Source of the DNA: Peptoniphilus duerdenii ATCC BAA-1640 | GTDB taxonomy: Bacteria > Bacillota > Clostridia > Tissierellales > Peptoniphilaceae | Assembly: GCF_000146345.1 (NCBI RefSeq) | Contig: NZ_GL397071.1 | Span: 1,812,387-1,876,386 of the forward strand | DNA length: 64,000 bases | Reading direction: 5' to 3' | Position numbers and translations under genes: made by a program | Part shown: piece by piece, positions 8,879 through 17,335 of the stretch | How the letters are laid out: the number at the start of each line of letters is the position of its first letter | How positions within the stretch are numbered: the stretch's first letter is position 1 | Notes under the pieces: model-generated | Database searches by the model: none | Told to the model about the DNA's origin: nothing | What the model saw: the letters and a program-made list of their open reading frames with translations, nothing else

Positions 8879-11259
8879 TTTCCGCTCCTAAGTTTACCAT
8901 CAAATTGTTTTTCAATTTCTTCCACAACTTTTTCAGAGACTTTTTCTACTTCTTGGTCTGTTAAGGTTCTGTCTTCTGCTCTAAAAGTTAAGCTAAATGC
9001 AATTGACTTCTTGTCATCATCTATTCCTTCTCCAGTGTAAACATCGAATACTTTGAAATCTTCTAGAAGTTCACTTCCGTTTTCTCTAGCTACTTCTTCG
9101 AGTTGTCCTGCATCTATGTCCTTACTGATTACAAATGCGAAGTCTCTCTTCATTGCAGGGAATTTTGGAAGTGGTTTGTATACTCTATTGTCAGAAGCAA
9201 GTTCTACAATCTTGTCGAAGTTAAGCTCTCCAACTAGGCATCTATTTTTAATGCCGAAGTTTTTAAGAACTATTGGGTTTACTTCACCAAATGATCCCAA
9301 GTAGATTTCACCAGCGTATAAATCACATGCTCTACCTGGATGTAGGTATGGTACTTCTGTTCTTATAAATTTAAGATCTTCAATTGATAGACTCCAAAGA
9401 ATGTTTACTATCATATCTTTTAAATCGTAGAAATCACCATGGTTATAGCTTCCAATGCAGAGTTTCAAAACTTCTTTTGGTAAGCTTCCTTCTTGTTTAA
9501 TAAATGTGTTTCCAAATTCAAAACCGCTGCATACTTCGTTTGATCTTGAATAGTTTTTGTAGAGAATTTCAAGCATATTGGAGATTAATGTGGTTCTCAT
9601 AACAGAGTATTCTTCTCCAAGTGGATTTAAAATCTTGATAAAGTCTAGTAGGTCTGATCCTTCTTCCAAGTTTAACTTGTCAAATACAGATGGACTTATA
9701 AAGCTGTATGACATAAATTCGCTGTACCCATATGCTTTTAAGATTTCTTTTACCTTGATTTCAAGATTTCTAAATCTAGGTCTGTCACCTTTTGTAAGTC
9801 CACCGAAAAGTGGTTTTGGTTCTATATTTTCAAATCCATAAAGCCTTGCAACTTCTTCAAATAAGTCAGCTTCGATTTCAAGGTCTCCTCTATATGAAGG
9901 TACTTTTGCAACTAGACCACCTTCTACGGTCTTAGTTTCAATCATAAGTCTATTTAAAATATTTTCAATCTCTTCGATTGTAAATTCATGACCGATTAGA
10001 GAGTTTGCCTTTTCAAGTCTGAGTTTAATCTCTCTTTCTTTCGGTTCTTCTTTAAGTGTGTCGTAGTTTCCTCCGACAATCTTTGCAGCGCCGATTTCTT
10101 CTGCAAGGGCAGCCACTCTATTCACCGCAATTTTAGGAAGTGTTATGTCTACACCTTTTTCGAACCTTGCAGATGCTTCGGTTCTAAGTCCAAGTCTCTT
10201 TGAAGTAAGTCTTATGGATCTCTTTTGGAAACTTGCACCTTCAAGTAGAACTCTCTTAGTATCTTTTGTAACTTCGGAATCGAATCCTCCCATTACTCCA
10301 GCTACTCCTAGAACTCTAGATCTATCTGTGATTACAATGTCTTCAGCAGTTAAAGCTCTTTCTTCTTCGTCAAGAGTCTTTATAATTTCGCCGTCTTTTG
10401 CATCTCTAACGATGATATTTCCATCTAGTTTATCTAAATCATATGCGTGAAGCGGTTGACCGTATTCAAGCATTACAAAATTTGTAAGGTCTACAATATT
10501 GTTTACAGGTCTAACTCCTGCAAGCATCAAGTAGTTCTTTATCCATTGTGGTGAATCTTCGATTTTTACATCGGTTAGTACCTTGGTGTAGAATCTACTA
10601 CATTTTTTAGTTTCAACTACGGTTTCGCCGATGAAATCTATTATATTTTCAGTTTCATTTTTAAATTCAATCTTTGGTTCAATAAGTGGTAGATCAAATG
10701 TAGCAGCAGTCTCTCTGCTCATTCCAATAATTGAAAGACAGTCTGGTCTATTCGGAGTTATTTCAATATCTAGGACTTCGTCATTTAAATCTAGGATATC
10801 TTTTACATCTGAGCCGATCTTAGTATCAGAAGAGAAGATATAGATTCCGTCCCTAGCTTCTTTTGGAATTACTGATTGAGCATATCCTAGTTCTTCAAGA
10901 GAACAAAGCATACCGTTTGATTCTACTCCTCTAAGCTCTCCTTTTTTGATATGAACATCATTTGCAAGAGTTGAGCCATCGAGGGCAACTGGCACTACTG
11001 CACCTTCAAATACGTTTGGGGCTCCAGTTACTATTTGTAGAGTTTCGTTTCCTACATCGATTTTACAAACTACAAGTTTATCCGCATCTGGATGTTTTGT
11101 AATTTCAACTATCTTTCCCACTACCACCTTTTCTATATCTTCTGCGAAGTTATTTATAGATTCAACGTGGGATCCGGTAGATGAAAGTTTGTTTGCTATT
11201 TCTATCGGTTTTTTATTTATATTTACATAATCTTTTAGCCATTTAATTGGTAGTAACAT
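8875..11259 (-). CDS. pheT: phenylalanyl-tRNA synthetase beta subunit
   Basis: Large subunit of the PheRS alpha2-beta2 enzyme. In order, the 794 residues carry an EMAP-type tRNA-binding domain (about 40-150), the B3/B4 editing domain (about 210-370), the B5 domain (about 400-475), a catalytic-core-like domain, and the C-terminal ferredoxin-fold anticodon-binding domain (KFPAMKRDFAFVI onward). Length is standard. A strong ribosome binding site lies just before the ATG, and the pheS stop is eight bases upstream, so the two subunits are co-translated. Confidence 0.97.
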   Translation of the reverse strand: MLLPIKWLKDYVNINKKPIEIANKLSSTGSHVESINNFAEDIEKVVVGKIVEITKHPDADKLVVCKIDVGNETLQIVTGAPNVFEGAVVPVALDGSTLANDVHIKKGELRGVESNGMLCSLEELGYAQSVIPKEARDGIYIFSSDTKIGSDVKDILDLNDEVLDIEITPNRPDCLSIIGMSRETAATFDLPLIEPKIEFKNETENIIDFIGETVVETKKCSRFYTKVLTDVKIEDSPQWIKNYLMLAGVRPVNNIVDLTNFVMLEYGQPLHAYDLDKLDGNIIVRDAKDGEIIKTLDEEERALTAEDIVITDRSRVLGVAGVMGGFDSEVTKDTKRVLLEGASFQKRSIRLTSKRLGLRTEASARFEKGVDITLPKIAVNRVAALAEEIGAAKIVGGNYDTLKEEPKEREIKLRLEKANSLIGHEFTIEEIENILNRLMIETKTVEGGLVAKVPSYRGDLEIEADLFEEVARLYGFENIEPKPLFGGLTKGDRPRFRNLEIKVKEILKAYGYSEFMSYSFISPSVFDKLNLEEGSDLLDFIKILNPLGEEYSVMRTTLISNMLEILYKNYSRSNEVCSGFEFGNTFIKQEGSLPKEVLKLCIGSYNHGDFYDLKDMIVNILWSLSIEDLKFIRTEVPYLHPGRACDLYAGEIYLGSFGEVNPIVLKNFGIKNRCLVGELNFDKIVELASDNRVYKPLPKFPAMKRDFAFVISKDIDAGQLEEVARENGSELLEDFKVFDVYTGEGIDDDKKSIAFSLTFRAEDRTLTDQEVEKVSEKVVEEIEKQFDGKLRSGK

Positions 11260-11267
11260 AGTTCCTC

Positions 11268-12290
11268 CTAAAATTGTTTTAAAAATTTGATGTCATTGTC
11301 AAACATCAGTCTAATATCTTTTATTCCGTACTTAACCATGGCAATTCTGTCGATACCCATACCAAAGGCAAAACCTTGGTACTCTTCTGGATCGATTCCA
11401 CAGTTTCTAAGCACGTTTGGATGAACCATACCACAACCTAGAAGTTCCATACTCCATCCAGTTCCGCCACATACTTCGCAGCCGTCTCCATGACAGTTTG
11501 TACAAGTTACATCCACTTCAAGGCTAGGTTCTGTAAATGGAAAATAGTGTGGTCTAAATCTAGTCTTAATATCATCTCCAAATAATTCCTTTACGAATAG
11601 GTTAAGGGTGTGAGTTAAGTTTGCTATGGAGATATTCTTGTCAACGATAAGCCCTTCCATTTGATGGAACATCGGACTATGGGTTGCATCTACTTCATCT
11701 GGTCTAAAAACTCTACCGGTACAAACCATTCTTATTGGTGCTCCATGTTCTTTCATAGCACGAATTTGTACAGGAGATGTTTGAGTTCTAAGTAATTTTT
11801 CTGCATCTAGATAGAATGTATCTGACATATCTCTAGATGGATGGTCTGCTGGAGAATTCAAAAGGTCGAAGTTATTTTCTACTGTTTCTACTTCAGGACC
11901 GTCATAAACTGTAAAGCCCATTCTAATAAATAGTGATTCTAATTCTTCAAGAGTTTGAATAAGTGGATGAGAATGACCTACATCTCTAGTTTCTTTATTT
12001 AGAGTTATGTCGATTCTCTCTTCTACTAATCTTTTTTGTAATTCAAAGTTTTCTAAATCAGTCTTCTTCTTTTCTAATTCACTTTCTATAGCTTCTCTAA
12101 CTTCGTTGGCTATAGCACCAATAACAGGTCTTTCTTCTTTGGAAAGCTTGCCCATTTCTCTTAAAACAAGGGTAAGTTCTCCTTTTTTTCCTAAGTATGT
12201 TACTCTAATTTTATCCAACTCTTTTAGATCATTCGATAAATTAATTTCTTCTAATGCTTGTTTTTTTATATTTAAAAGCTTATCTTTCAT
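11268..12290 (-). CDS. pheS: phenylalanyl-tRNA synthetase alpha subunit
   Basis: Catalytic subunit of PheRS, 340 residues: an N-terminal coiled coil (about 1-85), then the class II core with motif 2 (MVCTGRVFRPDEVDATHSP) and motif 3 (GFAFGMGIDRIAMVKYGI), and a cysteine cluster (CTNCHGDGCEVCGGTG) seen in some Firmicutes. An in-frame TTG lies 12 bases further upstream, but the GGAGG seven bases before the ATG at 12290 decides for that ATG. First gene of the operon; a near-consensus promoter sits in the 70-base gap to the divergent gene, which is too short to hold a T-box leader. Confidence 0.97.
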   Translation of the reverse strand: MKDKLLNIKKQALEEINLSNDLKELDKIRVTYLGKKGELTLVLREMGKLSKEERPVIGAIANEVREAIESELEKKKTDLENFELQKRLVEERIDITLNKETRDVGHSHPLIQTLEELESLFIRMGFTVYDGPEVETVENNFDLLNSPADHPSRDMSDTFYLDAEKLLRTQTSPVQIRAMKEHGAPIRMVCTGRVFRPDEVDATHSPMFHQMEGLIVDKNISIANLTHTLNLFVKELFGDDIKTRFRPHYFPFTEPSLEVDVTCTNCHGDGCEVCGGTGWSMELLGCGMVHPNVLRNCGIDPEEYQGFAFGMGIDRIAMVKYGIKDIRLMFDNDIKFLKQF

Positions 12291-12318
12291 GACTTCCTCC
12301 AATTTTTCTGTTAAAATA

Positions 12319-12347
12319 ATTATAGCAAATTACCAATTTCTTTTCAA
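12319..12347 (-). promoter_or_regulatory. promoter of the pheS operon
   Basis: On the minus strand TTGAAA (12347-12342) and TATAAT (12324-12319) are separated by exactly 17 bases, with the pheS ribosome binding site about 20 bases further on. Confidence 0.8.
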
Positions 12348-12360
12348 TTAGGAGGGATTT

Positions 12361-12867
12361 ATGAAAGGATATTTAGCAAGCCATTTTTTCAATGAAGGTA
12401 TGTTTCTTTGGACAGAAAATCTCGCAAAGATTATTAGAGATGAAACTGGACTAGATTTATATGTTCCACAAGAAAATGGAGAGATAAATGATAAGAAAAA
12501 TAATGACGATATAATAACAGACATCAAAATTTCTCAAGCCGACACCGCCAAACTTAAAGAATCAAATATTCTTATAGCTTGTCTCGATGGTCTTACCATT
12601 GACGATGGAGTTGCTGCTGAGATTATGGCACATGGAGTTATGAGAGAATTTGAAATGGAACATGGAATAGATTTTCCAAGACTAATAATAGGAATCATAA
12701 CGGACATGAGATATCTTGGCACCGGCGAAAATAAATTATACAGAAATCTTATGGTTGTTGGAAAAGTTAAAGAACACGGTCATCTACTAGTAGGATATCC
12801 AAAGGACCCAGCATATTTAAAAGAGCTTGTAAAGATAATAAATGATTTTATAAAAGAAAATAATTGA
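12361..12867 (+). CDS. nucleoside 2-deoxyribosyltransferase family protein
   Basis: A 168-residue protein of the nucleoside 2-deoxyribosyltransferase fold, which exchanges or hydrolyses bases on deoxynucleosides. It starts with the family pattern GYLASHFFNEGMFLW, and the central LIACLDGLTIDDGVAAEI resembles the substrate-binding DGxxxDxGxxxE segment. A perfect GGAGG precedes the ATG and a good terminator follows the stop, so it is probably monocistronic. It is transcribed divergently from pheS. The closeness of deoD (14.4 kb) fits nucleoside salvage, though they are not in one operon. Confidence 0.8.
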   Translation: MKGYLASHFFNEGMFLWTENLAKIIRDETGLDLYVPQENGEINDKKNNDDIITDIKISQADTAKLKESNILIACLDGLTIDDGVAAEIMAHGVMREFEMEHGIDFPRLIIGIITDMRYLGTGENKLYRNLMVVGKVKEHGHLLVGYPKDPAYLKELVKIINDFIKENN

Positions 12868-12871
12868 TGAG

Positions 12872-12898
12872 AAGCCTCATATGAGGCTTAATTTTTTT
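12872..12898 (+). terminator. terminator of the deoxyribosyltransferase-like gene
   Basis: Perfect 9-bp inverted repeat (AAGCCTCAT / ATGAGGCTT) followed by AATTTTTTT, a few bases after the stop codon. Confidence 0.85.
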
Positions 12899-12905
12899 GA
12901 ATATG

Positions 12906-12932
12906 CATAAAAAAAGACCCGATTAACGGGTC
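12906..12932 (-). terminator. terminator of tRNA-Cys
   Basis: Six-bp stem GACCCG/CGGGTC with a five-base loop, followed on the minus strand by a seven-base T-run, directly after the tRNA CCA end. Confidence 0.85.
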
Positions 12933-12933
12933 A

Positions 12934-13007
12934 TGGAGGCGACAACCAGATTTGAACTGGTGATAAAGGTGTTGCAGACCTGTGCCTTACCACTTGGCTA
13001 TGTCGCC
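12934..13007 (-). tRNA. tRNA-Cys (anticodon GCA)
   Basis: 74-nt cloverleaf on the minus strand with acceptor stem GGCGACA pairing with TGTCGCC across discriminator T and encoded CCA. D-arm AGCCAAGTGGTAAGGC, anticodon loop CTGCAAC giving GCA, and T-arm with GTTCAAATC. It has its own promoter and terminator. Confidence 0.97.
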
Positions 13008-13019
13008 ATAACATAAGTT

Positions 13020-13048
13020 ATTTTAACATAGAATTTGAAATCTGACAA
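13020..13048 (-). promoter_or_regulatory. promoter of tRNA-Cys
   Basis: Minus-strand TTGTCA (13048-13043) and TAAAAT (13025-13020) with a 17-base spacer; predicted start about 6-7 bases downstream, just ahead of the tRNA 5' end. Confidence 0.75.
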
Positions 13049-13064
13049 GCCTCCTAATTAATTT

Positions 13065-14291
13065 TTAAATTACAAAATCTCCATCTTTGAAAATTTGCAT
13101 TTCTGTTCCGTCTTCTTTTATTCCAACGATGCTTGTAGTAGCGTCTCCCACCATGAAATCAACGTGGATTAGTGAATCATTTACTCCAGCTTCAAGAAGT
13201 TCTTCTTCACTCATATCTTCGTTTCCTTCTAGACAGGTTGGATAAGCTGCCCCTAGTGCAAAGTGACAAGAAGCATTTTCATCAAATAGAGTTTCATAGA
13301 ACAAAATATTTGTCATGGAAATTGGTGAATGGTATGGAACTAGTGCAACTTCTCCAAGTCTTCTTGCTCCTTCGTCCATATCAAGCATATCTTTTAAGAT
13401 TTCATAACCTTCTTCAGCTCCGAAATCTACAACTTTTCCTTCTTCAAATTTAAACCAGAAATTGTCGATTATATTTCCGTTATAGCTTAGAGGTTTTGTA
13501 GCATAGACTATTCCATCCACTCCCATTCTATGAGGAAGTGAAAATACTTCTTCTGTTGGAATATTTGCAACAAAAGTTTCTCCGTCCTTGTTAATTTCAT
13601 CTCCTCCGGTAAAAATATATCCCTTTGGAAGTTTTACATGAAGATCAGTTCCCTTTTCTGAAGTGTAGTGAAGTTCTTTTAATTTGGCTTCATTTAAAAT
13701 CTTTGAATGTTTCTTCATGGTGGCTATATGTTCATCCCAGTTTGCAATCGGATCTCCACTTGAGATTCTAGAAACTTCCAATATTTTTTCCCAAAGTTTA
13801 TCTACTGCATCTTCGTCATTTGGAAATACCATATCAGCCCATTTAGGAACAGATGCACCAATTACACACCAAGAATTATTATTCGCCATTATAAGATCAG
13901 AAGTTTCCTTAAATGCTTTTGATCTTGCAATCATGCTTGCATTTAATTTTTCTGGGTCAACTCCCTTTAATGAGTTCGGATCGTTTGATATTACTGATAG
14001 GAATTTATATTTATTTCCAACCCTGTACTTTTTTTTGTCGATTAAGTATTGTGGAATTTCCTTTAGACATTCGATAGGAGTTCTTTCATAACGAATTCTT
14101 CCTATTTCATCATCGCTCCACTCAACGTTTACTTTATGTGCTCCGAAATCATATGCTGCTTCAACTAGCATCTTAGCAAATTCTCTAGCAGCTATGGAAA
14201 TCTCGATTACAACACTGTCGCCTTCTACAATGTTTAAACCTTTTTTCATAACTACTTCTGCGTATTTTTTTAAATTTTCCGTGTTTTTCAT
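13065..14291 (-). CDS. M29 family aminopeptidase
   Basis: A 408-residue cytoplasmic metallo-aminopeptidase of the AmpS/PepS/thermophilic family (M29), which trims N-terminal residues from peptides. Metal-binding residues expected for the family are visible in the C-terminal half: EEVFSLPHRMGVDG, GARRLGEVALVPYHSPI, and near the end NDSLIHVDFMVG. Length is typical (about 400-410). Single gene, divergent from deoD; the two promoters overlap in a 75-base gap. Confidence 0.93.
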   Translation of the reverse strand: MKNTENLKKYAEVVMKKGLNIVEGDSVVIEISIAAREFAKMLVEAAYDFGAHKVNVEWSDDEIGRIRYERTPIECLKEIPQYLIDKKKYRVGNKYKFLSVISNDPNSLKGVDPEKLNASMIARSKAFKETSDLIMANNNSWCVIGASVPKWADMVFPNDEDAVDKLWEKILEVSRISSGDPIANWDEHIATMKKHSKILNEAKLKELHYTSEKGTDLHVKLPKGYIFTGGDEINKDGETFVANIPTEEVFSLPHRMGVDGIVYATKPLSYNGNIIDNFWFKFEEGKVVDFGAEEGYEILKDMLDMDEGARRLGEVALVPYHSPISMTNILFYETLFDENASCHFALGAAYPTCLEGNEDMSEEELLEAGVNDSLIHVDFMVGDATTSIVGIKEDGTEMQIFKDGDFVI

Positions 14292-14307
14292 ATTTCACCT
14301 CATAAAT

Positions 14308-14316
14308 ATTATAACA
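14308..14316 (-). promoter_or_regulatory. extended -10 promoter of the M29 aminopeptidase
   Basis: Minus-strand TGTTATAAT, an extended -10 element, with no convincing -35. Its transcript would start about 10-15 bases before the ATG. Confidence 0.5.
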
Positions 14317-14318
14317 TC

Positions 14319-14347
14319 TTGTAAAATATATTTCACTGTCTTACAAT
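14319..14347 (+). promoter_or_regulatory. promoter of deoD
   Basis: TTGTAA (14319-14324) and TACAAT (14342-14347) with a 17-base spacer. The predicted start lies only about a dozen bases before the start codon, just upstream of the AGGAGGT binding site. Confidence 0.7.
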
Positions 14348-14365
14348 GTAGCTAGGAGGTAGATT

Positions 14366-15073
14366 ATGACACCACATATTAGAGCAAAAGAAAATGAATT
14401 TGCAAAGACGGTCCTCATGCCTGGCGACCCTCTTCGTGCAAAATATATCGCAGAAAACTTTTTAGATAATGTTGTCCTTGTAAATGATGTTAGAAATATG
14501 CTCGGCTACACTGGAGAATATAAAGGCAAGAAGATTTCTGTAATGGGTTCTGGAATGGGAATGCCATCCATTGGTATCTATTCTTATGAGCTTATAAAAT
14601 TCTACGGAGTTAAAAATATTGTAAGAGTTGGATCCTGTGGAGCAATAAATGAAGATTTAGATCTCTATGATATTATCCTTGCAAACGGAGCATCCACCAA
14701 TTCTAATTTTCAATCAACTTATAAATTGAATGGAATTCATAGCGCAACCGCATCCTTTGAGCTTCTTCTTTCTGCGTATAAATCTTGCGAGAAACTTGGA
14801 GTTAAACCTCATGTTGGAAATGTTCTATCTTCAGATATTTTCTACCATGACGATCCAAACGATTGGAAAAATTGGCAAAAGATGGGAGTTCTTGCAATAG
14901 AAATGGAAGCTCATGCACTTTATTTAAATTGCAACCGTCTTGGCGCAAATGGACTTACCATTCTAACTGTTTCAGATAGCTTAGTTACTGGCGAAGAAAC
15001 TACCGCTACCGAGAGAGAAAGATCCTTCAACCAAATGATTGAAGTTGCACTTAATATGGATGAAGCTTACTAA
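14366..15073 (+). CDS. deoD: purine-nucleoside phosphorylase DeoD type
   Basis: Cytosolic hexameric phosphorylase that splits purine (deoxy)nucleosides to base and (deoxy)ribose-1-phosphate. The 235-residue sequence is typical: TPHIRAKENEFAKTVLMPGDPLRA (shown by its parts TPHIRA and MPGDPLRA), GMGMPSIGIYSYEL for the phosphate/ribose site, RVGSCGAI, VLAIEMEAHALY with the ribose-binding Glu, and the catalytic Asp in LTVSDSLVTGE. A strong AGGAGGT precedes the ATG. The following comEA-like gene begins inside its last codons. Confidence 0.97.
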   Translation: MTPHIRAKENEFAKTVLMPGDPLRAKYIAENFLDNVVLVNDVRNMLGYTGEYKGKKISVMGSGMGMPSIGIYSYELIKFYGVKNIVRVGSCGAINEDLDLYDIILANGASTNSNFQSTYKLNGIHSATASFELLLSAYKSCEKLGVKPHVGNVLSSDIFYHDDPNDWKNWQKMGVLAIEMEAHALYLNCNRLGANGLTILTVSDSLVTGEETTATERERSFNQMIEVALNMDEAY

Positions 15074-15641
15074 GTTTGAAATTATAATTATTATTCTTAT
15101 CCTTGGACTAGGAGCATTATTCCTAACCAAGGATAATCTTTCATTGGATAATGTTCCTAAGATAGAAAGTTTAAGAAAGAATAAGGATTATAAAGATAAT
15201 AAAAAAGATGAAAATGAAAGCGAAAACGAAAGTGACTTTGATGAAGGTGAAATCGAAGTCCATATAGATGGCAGAGTAAAAAATCCTGGTGTCTATAAAA
15301 TAAAAAAAGGAACTAGACTTCAGGATTTAATCGATGAAGCTGGCGGTCTCTTGGACGATGCGAAGACTTCAAACCTAAATCTTGCTAGAAAGTTAAAAGA
15401 CGAAGAAAAGATTACGATTAAATCCTATCTCGATAAGGATGAGGAAGATTCCAAAATAAATATCAACACCGCTTCTAAAGATATGCTCACCTCCATCCCT
15501 GGAGTTGGAAGTAAAATGGCGGACAAAATAATTAAATATAGACAGGAGCACCCATTTAATACTATTGAAGATCTTTTAAATATAACAGGCATCGGTAAGA
15601 AAAAGTTTGAAGAAATTAAACTTTATATAACTACAGATTAA
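15060..15641 (+). CDS. ComEA-like DNA-binding membrane protein
   Basis: A 193-residue protein with one N-terminal membrane anchor (about residues 4-24), an acidic linker, an SLBB domain (VHIDGRVKNPGVYKIKKGTRL, shown by VKNPGVY), and two helix-hairpin-helix motifs at the C-terminus (ASKDMLTSIPGVGSKMADKI and LLNITGIGKKKFEEIK). This is the layout of ComEA, the receptor that holds DNA during competence uptake. An in-frame TTG lies 21 bases upstream, but the ATG at 15060 starts next to the membrane segment; it overlaps the end of deoD and lacks a clear ribosome binding site, so translation is probably coupled. No other competence gene is in the window. Confidence 0.85.
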   Translation: MKLTKFEIIIIILILGLGALFLTKDNLSLDNVPKIESLRKNKDYKDNKKDENESENESDFDEGEIEVHIDGRVKNPGVYKIKKGTRLQDLIDEAGGLLDDAKTSNLNLARKLKDEEKITIKSYLDKDEEDSKININTASKDMLTSIPGVGSKMADKIIKYRQEHPFNTIEDLLNITGIGKKKFEEIKLYITTD

Positions 15642-15689
15642 GTCTTGATATTTATTCCAATATTTGTTAATATATAATTTGTCAGTTAT

Positions 15690-15764
15690 AGGGGTATAGT
15701 TCAGTGGTAGAACACTGGTCTCCAAAACCAGGTGCCGTGGGTTCAAATCCTGCTACCCCTGCCA
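15690..15764 (+). tRNA. tRNA-Trp (anticodon CCA)
   Basis: 75-nt cloverleaf: acceptor AGGGGTA pairing with TACCCCT, discriminator G, encoded CCA; anticodon loop CTCCAAA gives CCA; T-arm has GTTCAAATC. An excellent terminator follows at once. Confidence 0.97.
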
Positions 15765-15788
15765 AGCCACCATTGGGTGGCTTTTTTT
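15765..15788 (+). terminator. terminator of tRNA-Trp
   Basis: Six-bp stem GCCACC/GGTGGC with a four-base loop, then seven T. Confidence 0.9.
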
Positions 15789-15835
15789 ATGCTCATTTTT
15801 AATAAATGCTATCCGGAATAGCATAAAAATTTATA

Positions 15836-15859
15836 TAAAAAAAGAGGCTTTCGCCTCTT
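15836..15859 (-). terminator. terminator of the SCIFF maturase gene
   Basis: Stem AGAGGC/GCCTCT with a four-base loop, then a T-run on the minus strand, directly after the stop codon. Confidence 0.9.
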
Positions 15860-15861
15860 GA

Positions 15862-17217
15862 TTATTCGTTCATTTCATTTGCTAGTACAGATATTGCACA
15901 CTCAATTCTCTTCTTTTCCATTTCGCAGAGAATTTCGTATGGTTCTTTGATGGTTCCGTTTGAATAGTAGTTGTTTGCGTGGCATCCTCCGGAACAATAG
16001 TATCTCGCCCAACATGAATAGCACTTTTCTTTTGTAAATACATTTGAACTTTTAAATTCATTTCTTAATTTTTCATTCTTAATTCCTGTCTTTACATTTC
16101 CCATTAAGAATTCTTCTTCCCCAACGAATTGGTGACATGGATAGATATCTCCTGTAGGTGTTACTGCAATATATTCTGATCCTGCTCCACATCCTACTGT
16201 TCTTTTAATTACACAAGGTCCTTGGGTTAAGTCAATCATATAGTGGAAGAATAGAAAATCTTTGTTCGTCTTTCTCACTTCTAGGTAGTACTTGCTCATC
16301 TTTTCATATTCTTCTAGAATTTTATCCAAGTGTTCTTCTCTTATTGCATAGTCTTCTTTCGGATCTGTTACTACTGGCTCAATAGAAGTCTTCATAAATC
16401 CTTGTTCGTAGAAATCTTTTAAATCTTCACCGAAATCCAAGTTTTTATTTGTAAATGTTCCTCTGATATAGTAGTCCTTGTCCCCTCTACCTTCGATTAA
16501 TTTTTTAAACTTAGGCACGATTATGTCATATGATCCCTTTCCATTTATAGTTGGTCTCATATCGTCATTTATTTTTTTTCTTCCGTCGATTGAGAGAACC
16601 ACGTTTGACATGTGTTCGTTTAAGAATTCATTTATTTCGTCGTTTAAAAGCATTCCATTTGTAGTTAAAGTCCATCTGAAATTCTTGCCATATTCTTTTT
16701 CTCTCTCGTCACCATATTCAACAAGTTTTTTTACAAGATTGAAATTCATAAGCGGCTCTCCACCGAAGAAGTCCACTTCTAAGTTTCTTCTATTTCCAGA
16801 ATTTTCTAGTAGAAAATCTATGGCTGCCTTTCCAGTTTCTAAATCCATTAGAAGTCTTTCTCCATGGAAGTCTCCTTGGCTTGCGAAACAGTACTTGCAT
16901 CTAAGGTTGCAGTCATGGGACACGTGAAGGCACATAGCTTTTATAATATTTTGCGGATTGTATACTGCCTTCATAAGTCTAGGATCTTCTGTAAAAAGCA
17001 TTCCCTCTTTTTCAAGCTCTTTTATTTCATTTAGAGCTGTAACAATATCTTCTCTTTTAAATTTATCTGAATATTTCTTTATTATTTCTTCTTCAGTTAA
17101 ATTCTTTACATCATCTATAATCGTATAAACTATTTCTTCTACAAGATGCACTGAACCACTAGCTATATCTAGCACTACATAGGCATCGTTTAGATAAAAT
17201 TTATGAATTGTATCCAT
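15862..17217 (-). CDS. scfB: SCIFF-peptide maturase, radical SAM/SPASM (ScfB/CteB type)
   Basis: A 451-residue radical SAM enzyme. The N-terminus (HKFYLNDAYVVLDIASGSVH) is the peptide-recognition region of six-cysteine-in-forty-five (SCIFF) maturases. The radical SAM motif C-N-L-R-C-K-Y-C uses Cys103, Cys107 and Cys110; FFGGEPLMNF follows. The SPASM region has CGAGSEYIAVTPTGDIYPC and KCYSCWARYYCSGGCHANN for two auxiliary Fe-S clusters. Family enzymes install thioether bridges from Cys to Thr in the SCIFF precursor, normally encoded immediately upstream. No such cysteine-rich gene lies next to it here: the 118 bases upstream contain only a promoter and a terminator. Confidence 0.9.
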   Translation of the reverse strand: MDTIHKFYLNDAYVVLDIASGSVHLVEEIVYTIIDDVKNLTEEEIIKKYSDKFKREDIVTALNEIKELEKEGMLFTEDPRLMKAVYNPQNIIKAMCLHVSHDCNLRCKYCFASQGDFHGERLLMDLETGKAAIDFLLENSGNRRNLEVDFFGGEPLMNFNLVKKLVEYGDEREKEYGKNFRWTLTTNGMLLNDEINEFLNEHMSNVVLSIDGRKKINDDMRPTINGKGSYDIIVPKFKKLIEGRGDKDYYIRGTFTNKNLDFGEDLKDFYEQGFMKTSIEPVVTDPKEDYAIREEHLDKILEEYEKMSKYYLEVRKTNKDFLFFHYMIDLTQGPCVIKRTVGCGAGSEYIAVTPTGDIYPCHQFVGEEEFLMGNVKTGIKNEKLRNEFKSSNVFTKEKCYSCWARYYCSGGCHANNYYSNGTIKEPYEILCEMEKKRIECAISVLANEMNE

Positions 17218-17238
17218 CTTTCTCCCTCATTTGTTGTT

Positions 17239-17260
17239 AAAAAAAGGGCTTTAAGCCCTC
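17239..17260 (-). terminator. terminator between MATE gene and scfB
   Basis: Six-bp stem AGGGCT/AGCCCT with a three-base loop and a seven-base T-run on the minus strand. It lies about 75 bases after the MATE stop but also downstream of the promoter at 17283-17311, so it would act on that promoter's transcript too. Confidence 0.75.
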
Positions 17261-17282
17261 ATTTAAAATTATACCAGTCTCG

Positions 17283-17311
17283 ATTATATCACTTGTTAAA
17301 ATTGATGTAAA
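17283..17311 (-). promoter_or_regulatory. strong promoter ahead of scfB
   Basis: TTTACA (17311-17306), 17-base spacer, TATAAT (17288-17283), with TG one base before the -10 (extended -10). A transcript would meet the terminator at 17239-17260 after about 20-40 nt, before reaching scfB. Confidence 0.75.
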
Positions 17312-17335
17312 CGAAAAGTTAATATAAGCTGATTA

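Noticed and set aside
12291-12360. T-box leader for pheST.
   Set aside because: The gap to the divergent gene is only 70 bases and is taken up by a normal promoter and two ribosome binding sites; no T-box element or antiterminator fits.
15806-15824. Hairpin ATGCTAT/ATAGCAT between tRNA-Trp and the SCIFF maturase gene.
   Set aside because: It is not followed by a T-run in either direction and both neighbouring genes already have better terminators.
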